Positions 52,555 through 60,647 of a DNA stretch of 64,000 nt are shown in pieces; position 1 is the stretch's first letter, and each line of letters opens with the position of its first letter. Below the pieces are notes generated by a model. That model saw only the letters and a list, made by a program, of their open reading frames with translations. It searched no databases and was not told where the DNA came from. The translations under genes were made by a program, and so were the position numbers. Source of the DNA: DASWZN01 sp036404435. Its GTDB lineage: Bacteria > Acidobacteriota > Terriglobia > Bryobacterales > Bryobacteraceae. The DNA lies in NCBI GenBank assembly GCA_036404435.1, contig DASWZN010000048.1:124001-188000 (forward strand), written 5' to 3'.

Positions 52555-54936
52555 TCAGACGCTCAGAGCGTTGGGGCCCGGCCGCAAGGGGCGGCGCGCG
52601 CCTTTCCAGACGAATACGCCGGGGACGCCAGGTGGCAACGTGACGCCGGCCTTGAGACCGGCGCCGCTGCGCTCGAGCGTCACTTCGATAACGCCTTTCG
52701 GGTGCGGCACGGAGCCGGACGCGCGCTGGAGCGGCCCGAGAAAAGGCCGGATCAGCACGCGGCTGAAGTGCGGCCCGTCTGAGTCGATGCCCAGCACGGT
52801 GTGAAACAGCTCGTAGTTGGGGCTGGCGCTCCAGGCGTGGCAATCCGAACGGGAAGGGGCGCCCGGCCGGTCGAGCACCTCCGAGAAGGTCGTCAGACCG
52901 TACTTGTCGATCATCGTGTACCAGTCGGCGAGCTCGGCCAGATAGCGGTCGCCTTCGCCAACCTTGTTGAGCGCGGTGTAGAGGTAATGGCGGAAATACA
53001 GCGAGCACTGCGTCAACTCCGGGGCCGTTAGGACCCGCACCACGAGATCGGCGGCGACGCGAGCGGGCGCGACTCCGGCCAGAACGGCCAGCGCGTTGGT
53101 CTGCTGCGACCAGGCTGCCCGGAGCGGCGTATCGGCATACAACCGCCGGCCGGGGTCCCAATACAGACGCTGAGCGGTAGCAGCGATCTTTGCGGCCCGC
53201 GCGCGGTAGCTGGCGGCGAGCGGCGGGAAGCCCTGGGCCTCTTCCAGGTGCGCGGCCCAGCCGAGCGCCATGATGTGCAGCAGGTCGAAGGGCGCCGATG
53301 AGCCGTCCGCTTCCTGCGGCGGGTTTCCGTACGCCCACCCGTCGGCCCAATCCACGAAGCGCCACCACGGCAGCGGGCCGAGCGATCCATCGGGCTTCTG
53401 GAGGGCCTCGAAAAAGCTGAGGACCGCGCGGACGCCGGGCAGCATCCGCCGCACGAAGGCGGGATCGTCGGCGTACCACCAGTAGTCGTGCAGCATTCCG
53501 ATCCACCACAGCGAAAAAGAGGGGATGAACTGAGGAAGCCGCGTCGGGTAGCGGCTCATGGTGGCGCCGCTCGAAACGCGAGAGTCGCCGATCTGGTCGA
53601 TAGCGTTGCGCATTAAGCGCGCATCCCCGAAGTTGTAGAGCGAAACGAGCGCCTGGATGCGCGTGTCGCCGACGTACTGGAGCTGCTCGTAATAGGGGCA
53701 GTCCATGTAAGTTTCGTGGGCGCAGAGGCGGGCGGTGCGCCAGCCGGTTTCCTGGATACGCGCCAGGCCCGCGTCGTCCGCTTCGAGCCGGGCGCGGCGC
53801 TCGAAGGGGTAGCCAACGCTGGTCGAGCGCAGGTCCTCGATGGTGAGCGGCTCGTTCGCGGTCTCGATGGCCAGCTCGATATACCGCCAGGCGCGCCACC
53901 ACAGCGGGCGGTACAGCCTTTGGGTGCCGCCATCGGGAATGAACTGGTCGTGGAAGCCGACGAAGGTCTTGCCTTCGATCTCGTTGCGATTGCCCTTCGA
54001 CCGGCCGTCCTTCTCGCGCAGAGCCTCCGTGTAGCGAAGCAGGATGGAGGCTCCGCGCCCGCCGCTCACTACCAACTCGGGATAGCCAGCGGTCAGGTGG
54101 CCCTGATCGAGCAGGTACACGGCCGTGGCGTTCGGTGGGATGACCATGCCGGCGGAGAAACGAGGACCGATCGACTTGCGAACAGCTCCCATGCGATCGG
54201 GCTTCTCTTCCATGAGCGGGATGGGGCGCGGCACCAGCATCCATCGGCCGCTCTGCTGCGCGTTGAAGCCGGACGCTTGTTCGACCGCGATGGCGGCGGC
54301 CCAGGCGGAGTCGTCGTACTCGGGATTCTGCCAGCCCCAGGGATAACGCCAGCCATCCACCTTTTCCCCCGGTCCCGCGGCGTAGTAGCCTCCCGCTAAA
54401 TCGTACGACACGGGGATCGGCGAGCAGGCCTCATTGCGGAGGGCTTTCCAGACCGGTCCGGTGTCCGCGATGCGCTCCGTTTCGGTGTCACCCTGCAACA
54501 GAAACGCGGGCTGGGCCGAAATCTGCGCCAGCGGCGCGTAGGCGGCGAAGTTCCAGACCACCGCCGCGAGCACGTTGCGGCCCGCGTGCAGGTATGGCGC
54601 CAGGTCGACGGTCTCGAAGCGCCAGTGGGAGAGATCGCCGCGCGCGGGTCCCCACACCACGCGGAGGCCGTTCACGTAGAGCTGGTAGCGGTTGTCGCCG
54701 CTCGCATGCACGATGAAACCGCCCGGCTTGCGCGCGAGGTCGATGGTGCGGCGGAAGTGATAGACCCCGAAATCTCCCGCCGATGCCTGCGGCACGAAGA
54801 TCCATTGCGCGGTCCAGGAGCGCGGTCCGGCCGCGGCGGCGGTGGCGCCGTTTGCCTGACCTCGCCCGCGAGCGGACAGCGAGGCTGCCGTCGCTCCTGC
54901 GGTGAGCAGAAAAGTACGTCGCGTCGTCTCGTTCAT
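52555..54936 (-). CDS. Tat-exported alpha-L-rhamnosidase (GH78)
   Basis: A 793-residue enzyme that would release L-rhamnose from plant glycosides and pectin (RG-I/II). Twin-arginine signal: TTRRTFLLTAGATAASLSA. Then N-terminal beta domains (YHFRRTIDLARKPGGFIVHA; LYVNGLRVVWGPARGD) and an (alpha/alpha)6 catalytic barrel with the GH78 signature MDCPYYEQLQYVGDTRIQ, where Asp and Glu (CPYYEQ) are catalytic candidates, FIPSFSLWWIGMLHDYWWY and the closing DCHAWSASPNYELF. It is divergent from the small DUF5666-like gene at 55087. Confidence 0.93.
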   Translation of the reverse strand: MNETTRRTFLLTAGATAASLSARGRGQANGATAAAAGPRSWTAQWIFVPQASAGDFGVYHFRRTIDLARKPGGFIVHASGDNRYQLYVNGLRVVWGPARGDLSHWRFETVDLAPYLHAGRNVLAAVVWNFAAYAPLAQISAQPAFLLQGDTETERIADTGPVWKALRNEACSPIPVSYDLAGGYYAAGPGEKVDGWRYPWGWQNPEYDDSAWAAAIAVEQASGFNAQQSGRWMLVPRPIPLMEEKPDRMGAVRKSIGPRFSAGMVIPPNATAVYLLDQGHLTAGYPELVVSGGRGASILLRYTEALREKDGRSKGNRNEIEGKTFVGFHDQFIPDGGTQRLYRPLWWRAWRYIELAIETANEPLTIEDLRSTSVGYPFERRARLEADDAGLARIQETGWRTARLCAHETYMDCPYYEQLQYVGDTRIQALVSLYNFGDARLMRNAIDQIGDSRVSSGATMSRYPTRLPQFIPSFSLWWIGMLHDYWWYADDPAFVRRMLPGVRAVLSFFEALQKPDGSLGPLPWWRFVDWADGWAYGNPPQEADGSSAPFDLLHIMALGWAAHLEEAQGFPPLAASYRARAAKIAATAQRLYWDPGRRLYADTPLRAAWSQQTNALAVLAGVAPARVAADLVVRVLTAPELTQCSLYFRHYLYTALNKVGEGDRYLAELADWYTMIDKYGLTTFSEVLDRPGAPSRSDCHAWSASPNYELFHTVLGIDSDGPHFSRVLIRPFLGPLQRASGSVPHPKGVIEVTLERSGAGLKAGVTLPPGVPGVFVWKGARRPLRPGPNALSV

Positions 54937-55086
54937 GGGTGCGACCCCTACTATTATGGGTCCGTTACCGAACCTTACGATTCCGTACCGCGGCAGACGT
55001 AACGAAAGCGGCCGCTGTGGTAGTCTCTTAGGCTACGGGCAGGACCGTCTGGGTATCCGGCCGTCCGCTCCCAACCGGAGGCATCC

Positions 55087-55476
55087 ATGAAGCGCGGTTT
55101 CGCCATCCCCGTTGTGCTGCTGTTGCTGGCTGCGGCGCCGGCCGTGTGCCAGAGCGGGCGCCGCCGCCAGTCGACCACGCGCTCGAACACGGACCAGTCC
55201 ACCAGCGACAAGGCGATGCCGAACTTCGCCGGGATCGTGCGCGGCCTGGACAAGAAGATGCTGCTGCTCGAGCAGGCGGACCAGAACACGATGCAGCTCT
55301 ACTGCACCAAGAAGACGCAGTATTTCGACGGCGCGAACAAGATCAAGGCAAAGCAGATCCAGACAGGAGACCGCGTGTCGGTCGAAGCCAGGCTGGGGCC
55401 GGACGGGAAGCCGGAAGCGGTCAACGTCCGGCTGGAACATGAGAAGCCCGCGCCGGAAACCGGCTCGCCGCAGTGA
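55087..55476 (+). CDS. Exported DUF5666-like protein
   Basis: A 129-residue protein with a signal peptide (MKRGFAIPVVLLLLAAAPAVC), a Ser/Thr/Arg/Gln-rich linker, and a beta-barrel OB-like core (FAGIVRGLDKKMLLLEQADQ; QIQTGDRVSVEARLGPDGKP). Matches DUF5666 in pattern; role unknown. It is followed directly by a membrane protein and a response regulator in overlapping genes, so they are likely coexpressed. Confidence 0.8.
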   Translation: MKRGFAIPVVLLLLAAAPAVCQSGRRRQSTTRSNTDQSTSDKAMPNFAGIVRGLDKKMLLLEQADQNTMQLYCTKKTQYFDGANKIKAKQIQTGDRVSVEARLGPDGKPEAVNVRLEHEKPAPETGSPQ

Positions 55477-55487
55477 AGGAGATCCCC

Positions 55488-55733
55488 ATGGCCGAAGAAC
55501 GAGGCACCGAAGGGGCGTTCCCGCGGTTCGTCCGCGGTTGCATCTACAACCGGTGGTTCTACGCGTTTCTCTCCGCGGTTTGTCTGTTGGACGTCGCGAC
55601 GGACGTGCACGTCCTGGTCCGGCCGAGGACGGGTATCTGGATCGACGTGGTGTCCCTGATCGCGAGCGCCATTACGGCGGTGCTCGTGACTGCGGTCTTC
55701 CTCGACCTACAGTTCAGGCGCCGCAGGCTGTGA
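55488..55733 (+). CDS. Small two-helix membrane protein
   Basis: An 81-residue protein with no recognised family. Hydrophobic stretches are at about 22-37 (FYAFLSAVCLLDVATD) and 45-67 (WIDVVSLIASAITAVLVTAV). AAGGAG lies six bases before ATG 55488. It overlaps the response regulator start by GTGA, so it may be a membrane partner for it. Confidence 0.7.
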   Translation: MAEERGTEGAFPRFVRGCIYNRWFYAFLSAVCLLDVATDVHVLVRPRTGIWIDVVSLIASAITAVLVTAVFLDLQFRRRRL

Positions 55734-56086
55734 CCCCGGACGCCAAAATGGTGCTCGTGGTGGACGACGAGAGGGTCATCCGTGGCCTGGTGGTCCGGAT
55801 CCTGGCGGGGCGCGGGTTCGCTCCGCTGGAAGCGCGGAACGGGCTGGAGGCGGTCGAACTCTATGGCTTCTACCGTTCCGGCATCGCCCTGGTGGTGACC
55901 GACTTGGACATGCCGGTGATGGACGGCTTGGAAGCGATCGACCGGATGCGCGAGCTGTCTCCCGGCGTGCGCGTGGTGGTGATGACGGGCGCGGGCAGAG
56001 ACGTAAACCTCCCGGGATGCCACCTGCTGCGGAAGCCCTTCACCGTGGCGCAACTGGTCGAGCTGGTGGAGCGGGCGCTGGCGTAG
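55730..56086 (+). CDS. Single-domain response regulator (REC)
   Basis: A 118-residue receiver with no output domain. Acidic pocket VLVVDDERVIRG, phosphoacceptor Asp in LVVTDLDMPVMDG, Thr in VVVMTGAG and Lys in LLRKPFTVAQL. It may act as a CheY-like diffusible signal or phosphate shuttle, perhaps for the cytosolic hybrid kinases at 47-52 kb. GTG 55730 overlaps the membrane gene; ATG 55748 is an alternative. Confidence 0.9.
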   Translation: MTPDAKMVLVVDDERVIRGLVVRILAGRGFAPLEARNGLEAVELYGFYRSGIALVVTDLDMPVMDGLEAIDRMRELSPGVRVVVMTGAGRDVNLPGCHLLRKPFTVAQLVELVERALA

Positions 56087-56091
56087 GCGCC

Positions 56092-56844
56092 CTATTGCGC
56101 GCACCAGCCGCCATCTATCAGCACGTCGGTGCCGTTGATGAAGCCGGCCTCTTCCGAGCAGAGGTAGAGCGCGAGCTTGCCGACCTCCTCCGGCTTGCCC
56201 CAGCGGCCTACTGGGATGCGTGAGGTGAAGAACTGGACGATCTCGGGATTGTCGAGCAGAGGGGTGTTCATCTCGGTCGCGAACGGGCCGGGGCTAATGC
56301 CGTTGACGGTGATGCCCTCGGAGGCCACCTCGAGCGCCAGAGCTCGCGTCAGGCCCACCAGGCCGGCCTTGCTCGCGCAGTAAGCCGTGCGACCCGGCAG
56401 CGCAACGTGGCTCATCATGGAACTCAGATTGAGGATGCGGCCGTAGCCGTGGCCCTTCATCAGCGGCAGGAAGGCGCGGCACATGAGGAACACGCCGGTG
56501 AGGTTGGTGTCCACCACGCGGCGCCATTCCTCGAGAGTGAAGTCGGTGAGGTTCTTGCGCACGTTGACGCCGGCGCTATTGACCAGAATGTGGGTCGCGG
56601 CGAAGCGGGCCTCGACCGCCGCGGCGAGAGCGGCGACCTGGGTCTCGTCTCGAACGTCGGCTGGGAACGGCTCGGCTTCGGCGCCAATGGCGCGCAAGTC
56701 GGCAGCGGCTTCATCGAGCTGCCGGCGGTCGCGCGCTACTAGCGCGAGGCGGACGCCTGCGCCTGCCAGGGCCAGGGCGATGGCCTTGCCGAGCCCTTTG
56801 CTGGCGCCGGTGACGACCGCCACGCGCCCGTCCAACCGGGTCAC
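56092..56844 (-). CDS. SDR-family oxidoreductase (FabG-like)
   Basis: A 250-residue NAD(P)H-dependent short-chain dehydrogenase. Rossmann motif VAVVTGASKGLGKAIALALA, VNSAGVN (NNAG-type), catalytic Ser in LNLSSMMSHV, YCASK with Tyr/Lys, and ending FINGTDVLIDGGWCAQ. The likely reaction is 3-oxoacyl or sugar/alcohol redox; substrate unknown. GTG 56844 overlaps the stop of the PH-domain gene by GTGA. Confidence 0.9.
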   Translation of the reverse strand: MTRLDGRVAVVTGASKGLGKAIALALAGAGVRLALVARDRRQLDEAAADLRAIGAEAEPFPADVRDETQVAALAAAVEARFAATHILVNSAGVNVRKNLTDFTLEEWRRVVDTNLTGVFLMCRAFLPLMKGHGYGRILNLSSMMSHVALPGRTAYCASKAGLVGLTRALALEVASEGITVNGISPGPFATEMNTPLLDNPEIVQFFTSRIPVGRWGKPEEVGKLALYLCSEEAGFINGTDVLIDGGWCAQ

Positions 56845-57299
56845 ACAGACTCTCCCGTCCGCTTCGCCGCCGGCCCCTGCGCGTCGAGGATGGCTTCGAC
56901 CACGCCTTGCGGGTGGTCGACGCTCGGGATCGCCAGCTCGCCGTCCTCGCCAGCGGTCTCGATGGTCACGTCGCCGATACCCATGAGCCGCTGCCCGAGG
57001 GTCTGGTCGGCGCGGACATCCTGGATTTTGGAGACCGGGATGGTGCGCGTCGTCTTCGAAAAGACGCCCGATTCGTAGCGGAGCTTGTCGCCGGCCAGCG
57101 TCGCCTTGGTGAAATGGCGGCGCAGTTGGCCGCGTAACGGGAAGAAGAACAGCAGCGCGGGCACGGCCAGCAGCCAGGGTGAGGCCTTGTCCTCGAGCTT
57201 GTTGACGTAAAGACCGACGCACAGGCAAAGGACGAGAAAAACGGTCCAGTACTGAACGCGGATCCATTTCTTGGTAGGTTGAATCGTAAGGTCAGGCAC
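56841..57299 (-). CDS. PH-domain membrane protein (bPH2, YdbT-like)
   Basis: A 152-residue protein with two N-terminal membrane helices (YWTVFLVLCLCVGLYVN; WLLAVPALLFFFPL) and a bPH2 domain (GDKLRYESGVFSKTTRTIPV; IQDVRADQTLGQRLMGIGDV). bPH2 proteins are membrane-linked beta domains of unknown molecular role. It is coupled to the SDR gene; the pairing may be accidental. Confidence 0.88.
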   Translation of the reverse strand: MPDLTIQPTKKWIRVQYWTVFLVLCLCVGLYVNKLEDKASPWLLAVPALLFFFPLRGQLRRHFTKATLAGDKLRYESGVFSKTTRTIPVSKIQDVRADQTLGQRLMGIGDVTIETAGEDGELAIPSVDHPQGVVEAILDAQGPAAKRTGESV

Positions 57300-57390
57300 G
57301 GGGGCTCCAGACTCTTGATTCTACAGCGTGGAGAGAAAGCATGAGCGCCCCTGAAGTTCCGCCACCGGATGGCCGATACAAAGGGCAGCC

Positions 57391-58251
57391 ATGCCCGAGC
57401 AGGAAGCCGTCACCGCACTCATGGACCGGATGATCCGCGCCCTGGAGCAGCTTCCTCCGTTCTCCCCGATTCTAAACAAGCTGCTGGCTACCATGGCCGG
57501 CGAAGATGTTTCCTTCGCGCAGGTGGCCGCACTGATCGAGAGCGACACGGTGCTGGCGGGCAACGTGCTCAAGGTGGTCAACTCGGCGCTGTACGGGTTC
57601 CGGGGCACGGTCAATTCGGTGCGCCACGCGGTGGCGATCCTGGGCGTGGACCGGTTGCGCAACCTGTCGCTGGGGTTCTCGGTGGCCCGCATGTGGACCC
57701 ACATACGAACGCCGGAGGGTTGGTCGGGATCGAAGTTCAACCAGCACTCGCTGGCGGTGGGGATCCTGTCGGACCTGCTGGCACAGCGGGCCCAGGCGCC
57801 GTATCCGGAGGGCGCGTTCGTGGCGGGCCTGCTGCACGACATCGGGAAACTGCTCATTGCGACGTCGGTCCCGGCCGAGTTCGGCGGCATTCTGTGGTTG
57901 CTCAAAGAAGGCGGCGCGAACGAGCTCGAATGCGAGACGGAGATGCTGGGTACGACGCACGCCGAGCTGTCCGGCATTGCTCTCGAGAACTGGAACCTGC
58001 CCCTGCCGATCCGGCGATCCGCGGCGTTCCATCATGTTCCGGACCGAGCCGATGAAGGCCGCCTGCATCTAAGCCACGTGGTCTACGCGGCCGACCGGCT
58101 AGCCAACGAGCTGGGGAACACTATTGGCCAGTACTTCGATCAATCGGCGCGGACTGACGGCGTCTTCGACGCGCTGGGCGTGGCCGGCCAAATGCCCCGC
58201 ATTCTCGAGGAGTTCGAGGCGGAGTTCGAATCGGTGAAGGGGTACTTCTAG
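57391..58251 (+). CDS. HDOD-domain signalling protein
   Basis: A 286-residue HDOD domain protein: LPPFSPILNKLLATMAGEDV, LIESDTVLAGNVLKVVNSAL, VRHAVAILGVDRLRNLSL, with GLLHDIGKLLIA and HAELSGIALENWNLP. The HD residues are in part present. HDOD proteins act in signalling by c-di-GMP or in stress control, with no known catalysis. Single gene upstream of a repeat and metX. Confidence 0.9.
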   Translation: MPEQEAVTALMDRMIRALEQLPPFSPILNKLLATMAGEDVSFAQVAALIESDTVLAGNVLKVVNSALYGFRGTVNSVRHAVAILGVDRLRNLSLGFSVARMWTHIRTPEGWSGSKFNQHSLAVGILSDLLAQRAQAPYPEGAFVAGLLHDIGKLLIATSVPAEFGGILWLLKEGGANELECETEMLGTTHAELSGIALENWNLPLPIRRSAAFHHVPDRADEGRLHLSHVVYAADRLANELGNTIGQYFDQSARTDGVFDALGVAGQMPRILEEFEAEFESVKGYF

Positions 58252-58275
58252 GCGCGCAGACGCGCGCCGCCCGTC

Positions 58276-58399
58276 GCTTGTGGCTCGTTGCCCGTTGATC
58301 CGTTCAGGTGTTCCCGGCTTCGCGCCGCGACGAATTCTGGCCGCGCAGCTCACGAAGCCCGCGGACCGATCAACGAGCGACGGGCAACAAGCCACAAGC
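58276..58399. repeat. Inverted repeat of the GGGCAACGAGCCACGAGC family
   Basis: Arms 58276-58300 and 58368-58399 are inverse copies (GCTTGTGGCTCGTTGCCCGT and its complement); the right arm carries a 7-base extra segment. A third copy is at 14542-14566. The element lies between the HDOD gene and metX and may fold into a long cruciform. Confidence 0.65.
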
Positions 58400-58439
58400 A
58401 GCGCGCGTCAGCGCGGTATCATGGTAAAACCCATCGAGA

Positions 58440-59546
58440 ATGATTGCCGAGACCCGCACCGTATGCTTCGAATCCCTGGCGCTGGACTGCGGCGAGACGC
58501 TGGCCCCGGTCGAGGTTGGCTATGAGACCTGGGGCGAGCTGAACGCCGCGCGCTCGAACGCCATCTGCATCTGCCACGCCTTGACCGGCGATGCGCACGC
58601 GGCCGGCATCTCGCACGCGGACGGGAAACCCGGGTGGTGGGACAGCATGATCGGTCCGGGCAAGGCGTTCGACACCGACAAATACTTCGTCGTGTGCTCG
58701 AACGTGCTGGGCGGATGCCGCGGCACCACCGGCCCGTCGTCGCCGAACCCGGCCACCGGCAAGCCTTACGCCATGGCGTTCCCGGTGATCACCATCCCCG
58801 ACATGGTGCGCTTGCAGAAGATGCTGATCGAACGGCTGGGCATCGAGCGGCTGCTGGCCGTGACGGGCGGATCGATGGGCGGCATGCAGGCGTTGCAGTG
58901 GGCGGCGGCGTACCCGGAGGCCGTGGTATCGGCCATCCCCATCGCGACCACGGCGCGGCACAGCGCCCAACAGATCGCCTTCAATGAAGTCGGCCGGCAG
59001 GCCATCATGGCGGACCTGGACTGGAACGAGGGCAACTACTACGACTCGAACCCGCCGGCGCGCGGCCTCGCCGTGGCGCGCATGGTGGGCCACATCACCT
59101 ATATGAGCGACGAGTCGATGCGCGAGAAGTTCGGGCGGCGCCTGCGCGACAAGGCGGCCTTCGGGTTCGATTTCTCGGTGGATTTCGAAGTGGAAAGCTA
59201 CCTGCGCTACCGCGGGACGCAGTTCGTCAACCGCTTCGACGCCAATTCCTATCTGTACATCACCAAGGCCATGGACTATTTCGACCTGGCCAACGGCACG
59301 GGGTCGCTGGCCAACGCATTCCGTAGCGGGAACACGCGGTACCTCGCCATCAGCTTCACCTCGGACTGGCTGTATCCGAGCTATCAGTTGGTGGAGGTGG
59401 TGCAGGCACTGCGGAGCATGAACCGCGACGTGGCCTACTGCGAGTTGCCGTCGAACTACGGCCACGACGCGTTCCTGGTGGACGTGGGCGAGCAGACCGA
59501 GGTGGTGCGCGGGTTCCTGGCCGCCACCTTCAAGGCGAGGGCGTAA
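58440..59546 (+). CDS. metX: Homoserine O-acetyltransferase MetX
   Basis: First step of methionine synthesis by direct sulfhydrylation: acylates homoserine. The 368-residue alpha/beta-hydrolase-fold protein shows YETWGELNAARSNAICICHA, GGCRGTTGPSSPNP, the nucleophile AVTGGSMGGMQALQWA and the end NYGHDAFLVD with Asp and His. Homoserine succinyltransferase activity in the same fold cannot be excluded, since several MetX-type enzymes use succinyl-CoA. It is directly followed by metW (3-base gap). Confidence 0.96.
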   Translation: MIAETRTVCFESLALDCGETLAPVEVGYETWGELNAARSNAICICHALTGDAHAAGISHADGKPGWWDSMIGPGKAFDTDKYFVVCSNVLGGCRGTTGPSSPNPATGKPYAMAFPVITIPDMVRLQKMLIERLGIERLLAVTGGSMGGMQALQWAAAYPEAVVSAIPIATTARHSAQQIAFNEVGRQAIMADLDWNEGNYYDSNPPARGLAVARMVGHITYMSDESMREKFGRRLRDKAAFGFDFSVDFEVESYLRYRGTQFVNRFDANSYLYITKAMDYFDLANGTGSLANAFRSGNTRYLAISFTSDWLYPSYQLVEVVQALRSMNRDVAYCELPSNYGHDAFLVDVGEQTEVVRGFLAATFKARA

Positions 59547-59549
59547 GCG

Positions 59550-60179
59550 ATGACGGCCTCGGCGGAGACGCGGCGGAAACCGTTCGTCAGGGACATCCTG
59601 GGGCGTAGCGACTACGCCATCATCGGCGAGCTGGTGGAGCCGGATTCGCGCGTGCTCGACCTGGGCTGCGGCGAGGGCGAGCTGCTCCAATGGCTGGCGG
59701 AGAACAAGAACGTCGAGGGGCGCGGCATCGAAATCGACGGGCCCAAGGTGCAGCGCGCCATCGCGCGCGGCGTCTCGGTCTACCAGGGCGACATCGACGA
59801 GGGGCTGAGCGGGTTTCCGGATGCGTCGTTCGACTACATCATTCTGAGCCAGACGCTGCAGGAGACGCGGCGGCCGCTGGCCGTGCTCCAGGAGATGCTG
59901 CGCGTGGGCCGGCACGCCATCGTGGCGTTTCCGAACTTCGGGCACTGGTCGGTGCGGCTGGCGATGTTGTGGGGCGGCCGCTCGCCGCGCACCAAGTGCT
60001 TCCCGCACGAGTGGTACGACTCGCCCAACATCCACTTCCTCACGATTCGGGATTTCGAGTCCCTGGCGCGCTCACAGGGCTGGACGGTGGACCGCAAGAT
60101 CTTCACCTCCGGGCACCGAGTGGGCACCTTCCTGGCCAACCTCATGGCCGAGGTGGCGGTGTTTCTGGTGAGGCGGTAG
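59550..60179 (+). CDS. metW: MetW, methionine-biosynthesis accessory protein
   Basis: A 209-residue SAM-methyltransferase-fold protein. Signature: RVLDLGCGEGELLQWLAE, IEIDGPKVQRAIARGVSVYQ, DYIILSQTLQETRRPLAVL and AIVAFPNFGHWSVRLAML. MetW is usually next to metX and is needed for its activity in several bacteria, through a complex with MetX. Here it is cotranscribed, three bases behind metX. Confidence 0.95.
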   Translation: MTASAETRRKPFVRDILGRSDYAIIGELVEPDSRVLDLGCGEGELLQWLAENKNVEGRGIEIDGPKVQRAIARGVSVYQGDIDEGLSGFPDASFDYIILSQTLQETRRPLAVLQEMLRVGRHAIVAFPNFGHWSVRLAMLWGGRSPRTKCFPHEWYDSPNIHFLTIRDFESLARSQGWTVDRKIFTSGHRVGTFLANLMAEVAVFLVRR

Positions 60180-60185
60180 ATTTCC

Positions 60186-60647
60186 ATGCGCAAGGTCTTC
60201 CACTTCGACTCTCCTCGGGAGAAGTATCATTGCGATGCCGCCGTCGTGTGGTGCTTCGACAACCGGTTTGAACTGGGCTTCCGGAAGTTTCTGAAGCGCA
60301 TCGGCATCCTCAACTGCGATCCCATCAAGGTCGCCGGGGGCGCCAAGTGCCTGGCCAGCCCGGAGCACGAGGCCGAGCGGGCGTTCGTGCTCGAGCAGAT
60401 CCGGAAATCCATGCGTCTGCACGGGACCGGCCGCGTCATTTTGATGCTGCACTCGGATTGCGGCGCCTACGGTGGCCTGGAGACCTTCCACAACGACGCG
60501 CACGCCGAGGCCGAGTGCCTTTCGGACGAGATGAAGCGCGCCGCGGCCTCGCTGGCGGCGGCCATTCCCGGCATCGCCATCGAGTGCTACTTCGTCGATT
60601 TCGAAGGCGTCTGGGAAGTGGATCCGGCACTGATCGAGGGCGCTTGA
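60186..60647 (+). CDS. Beta-carbonic-anhydrase-like protein
   Basis: A 153-residue protein. The motif C-x-D-x-R is seen as CFDNR (Cys23, Asp25, Arg27) and H-x-x-C as HSDCGAYGG (His89, Cys92), the zinc ligands and Asp/Arg pair of beta-carbonic anhydrases. It lacks other parts of the family, so the enzyme may not be a true carbonic anhydrase. It starts 6 bases after metW and could be in the met operon. The last 61 bases overlap the converging oxidoreductase gene. Confidence 0.8.
   Translation: MRKVFHFDSPREKYHCDAAVVWCFDNRFELGFRKFLKRIGILNCDPIKVAGGAKCLASPEHEAERAFVLEQIRKSMRLHGTGRVILMLHSDCGAYGGLETFHNDAHAEAECLSDEMKRAAASLAAAIPGIAIECYFVDFEGVWEVDPALIEGA

Noticed and set aside
58252..58439. SAM riboswitch upstream of metX
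   Set aside because: The gap is filled by a dispersed inverted repeat also found at 14542; no SAM-I or SAM-II core was seen.
58419..60035. 538-residue open frame on the - strand opposite metX and metW
   Set aside because: Antisense shadow of two well-supported genes.
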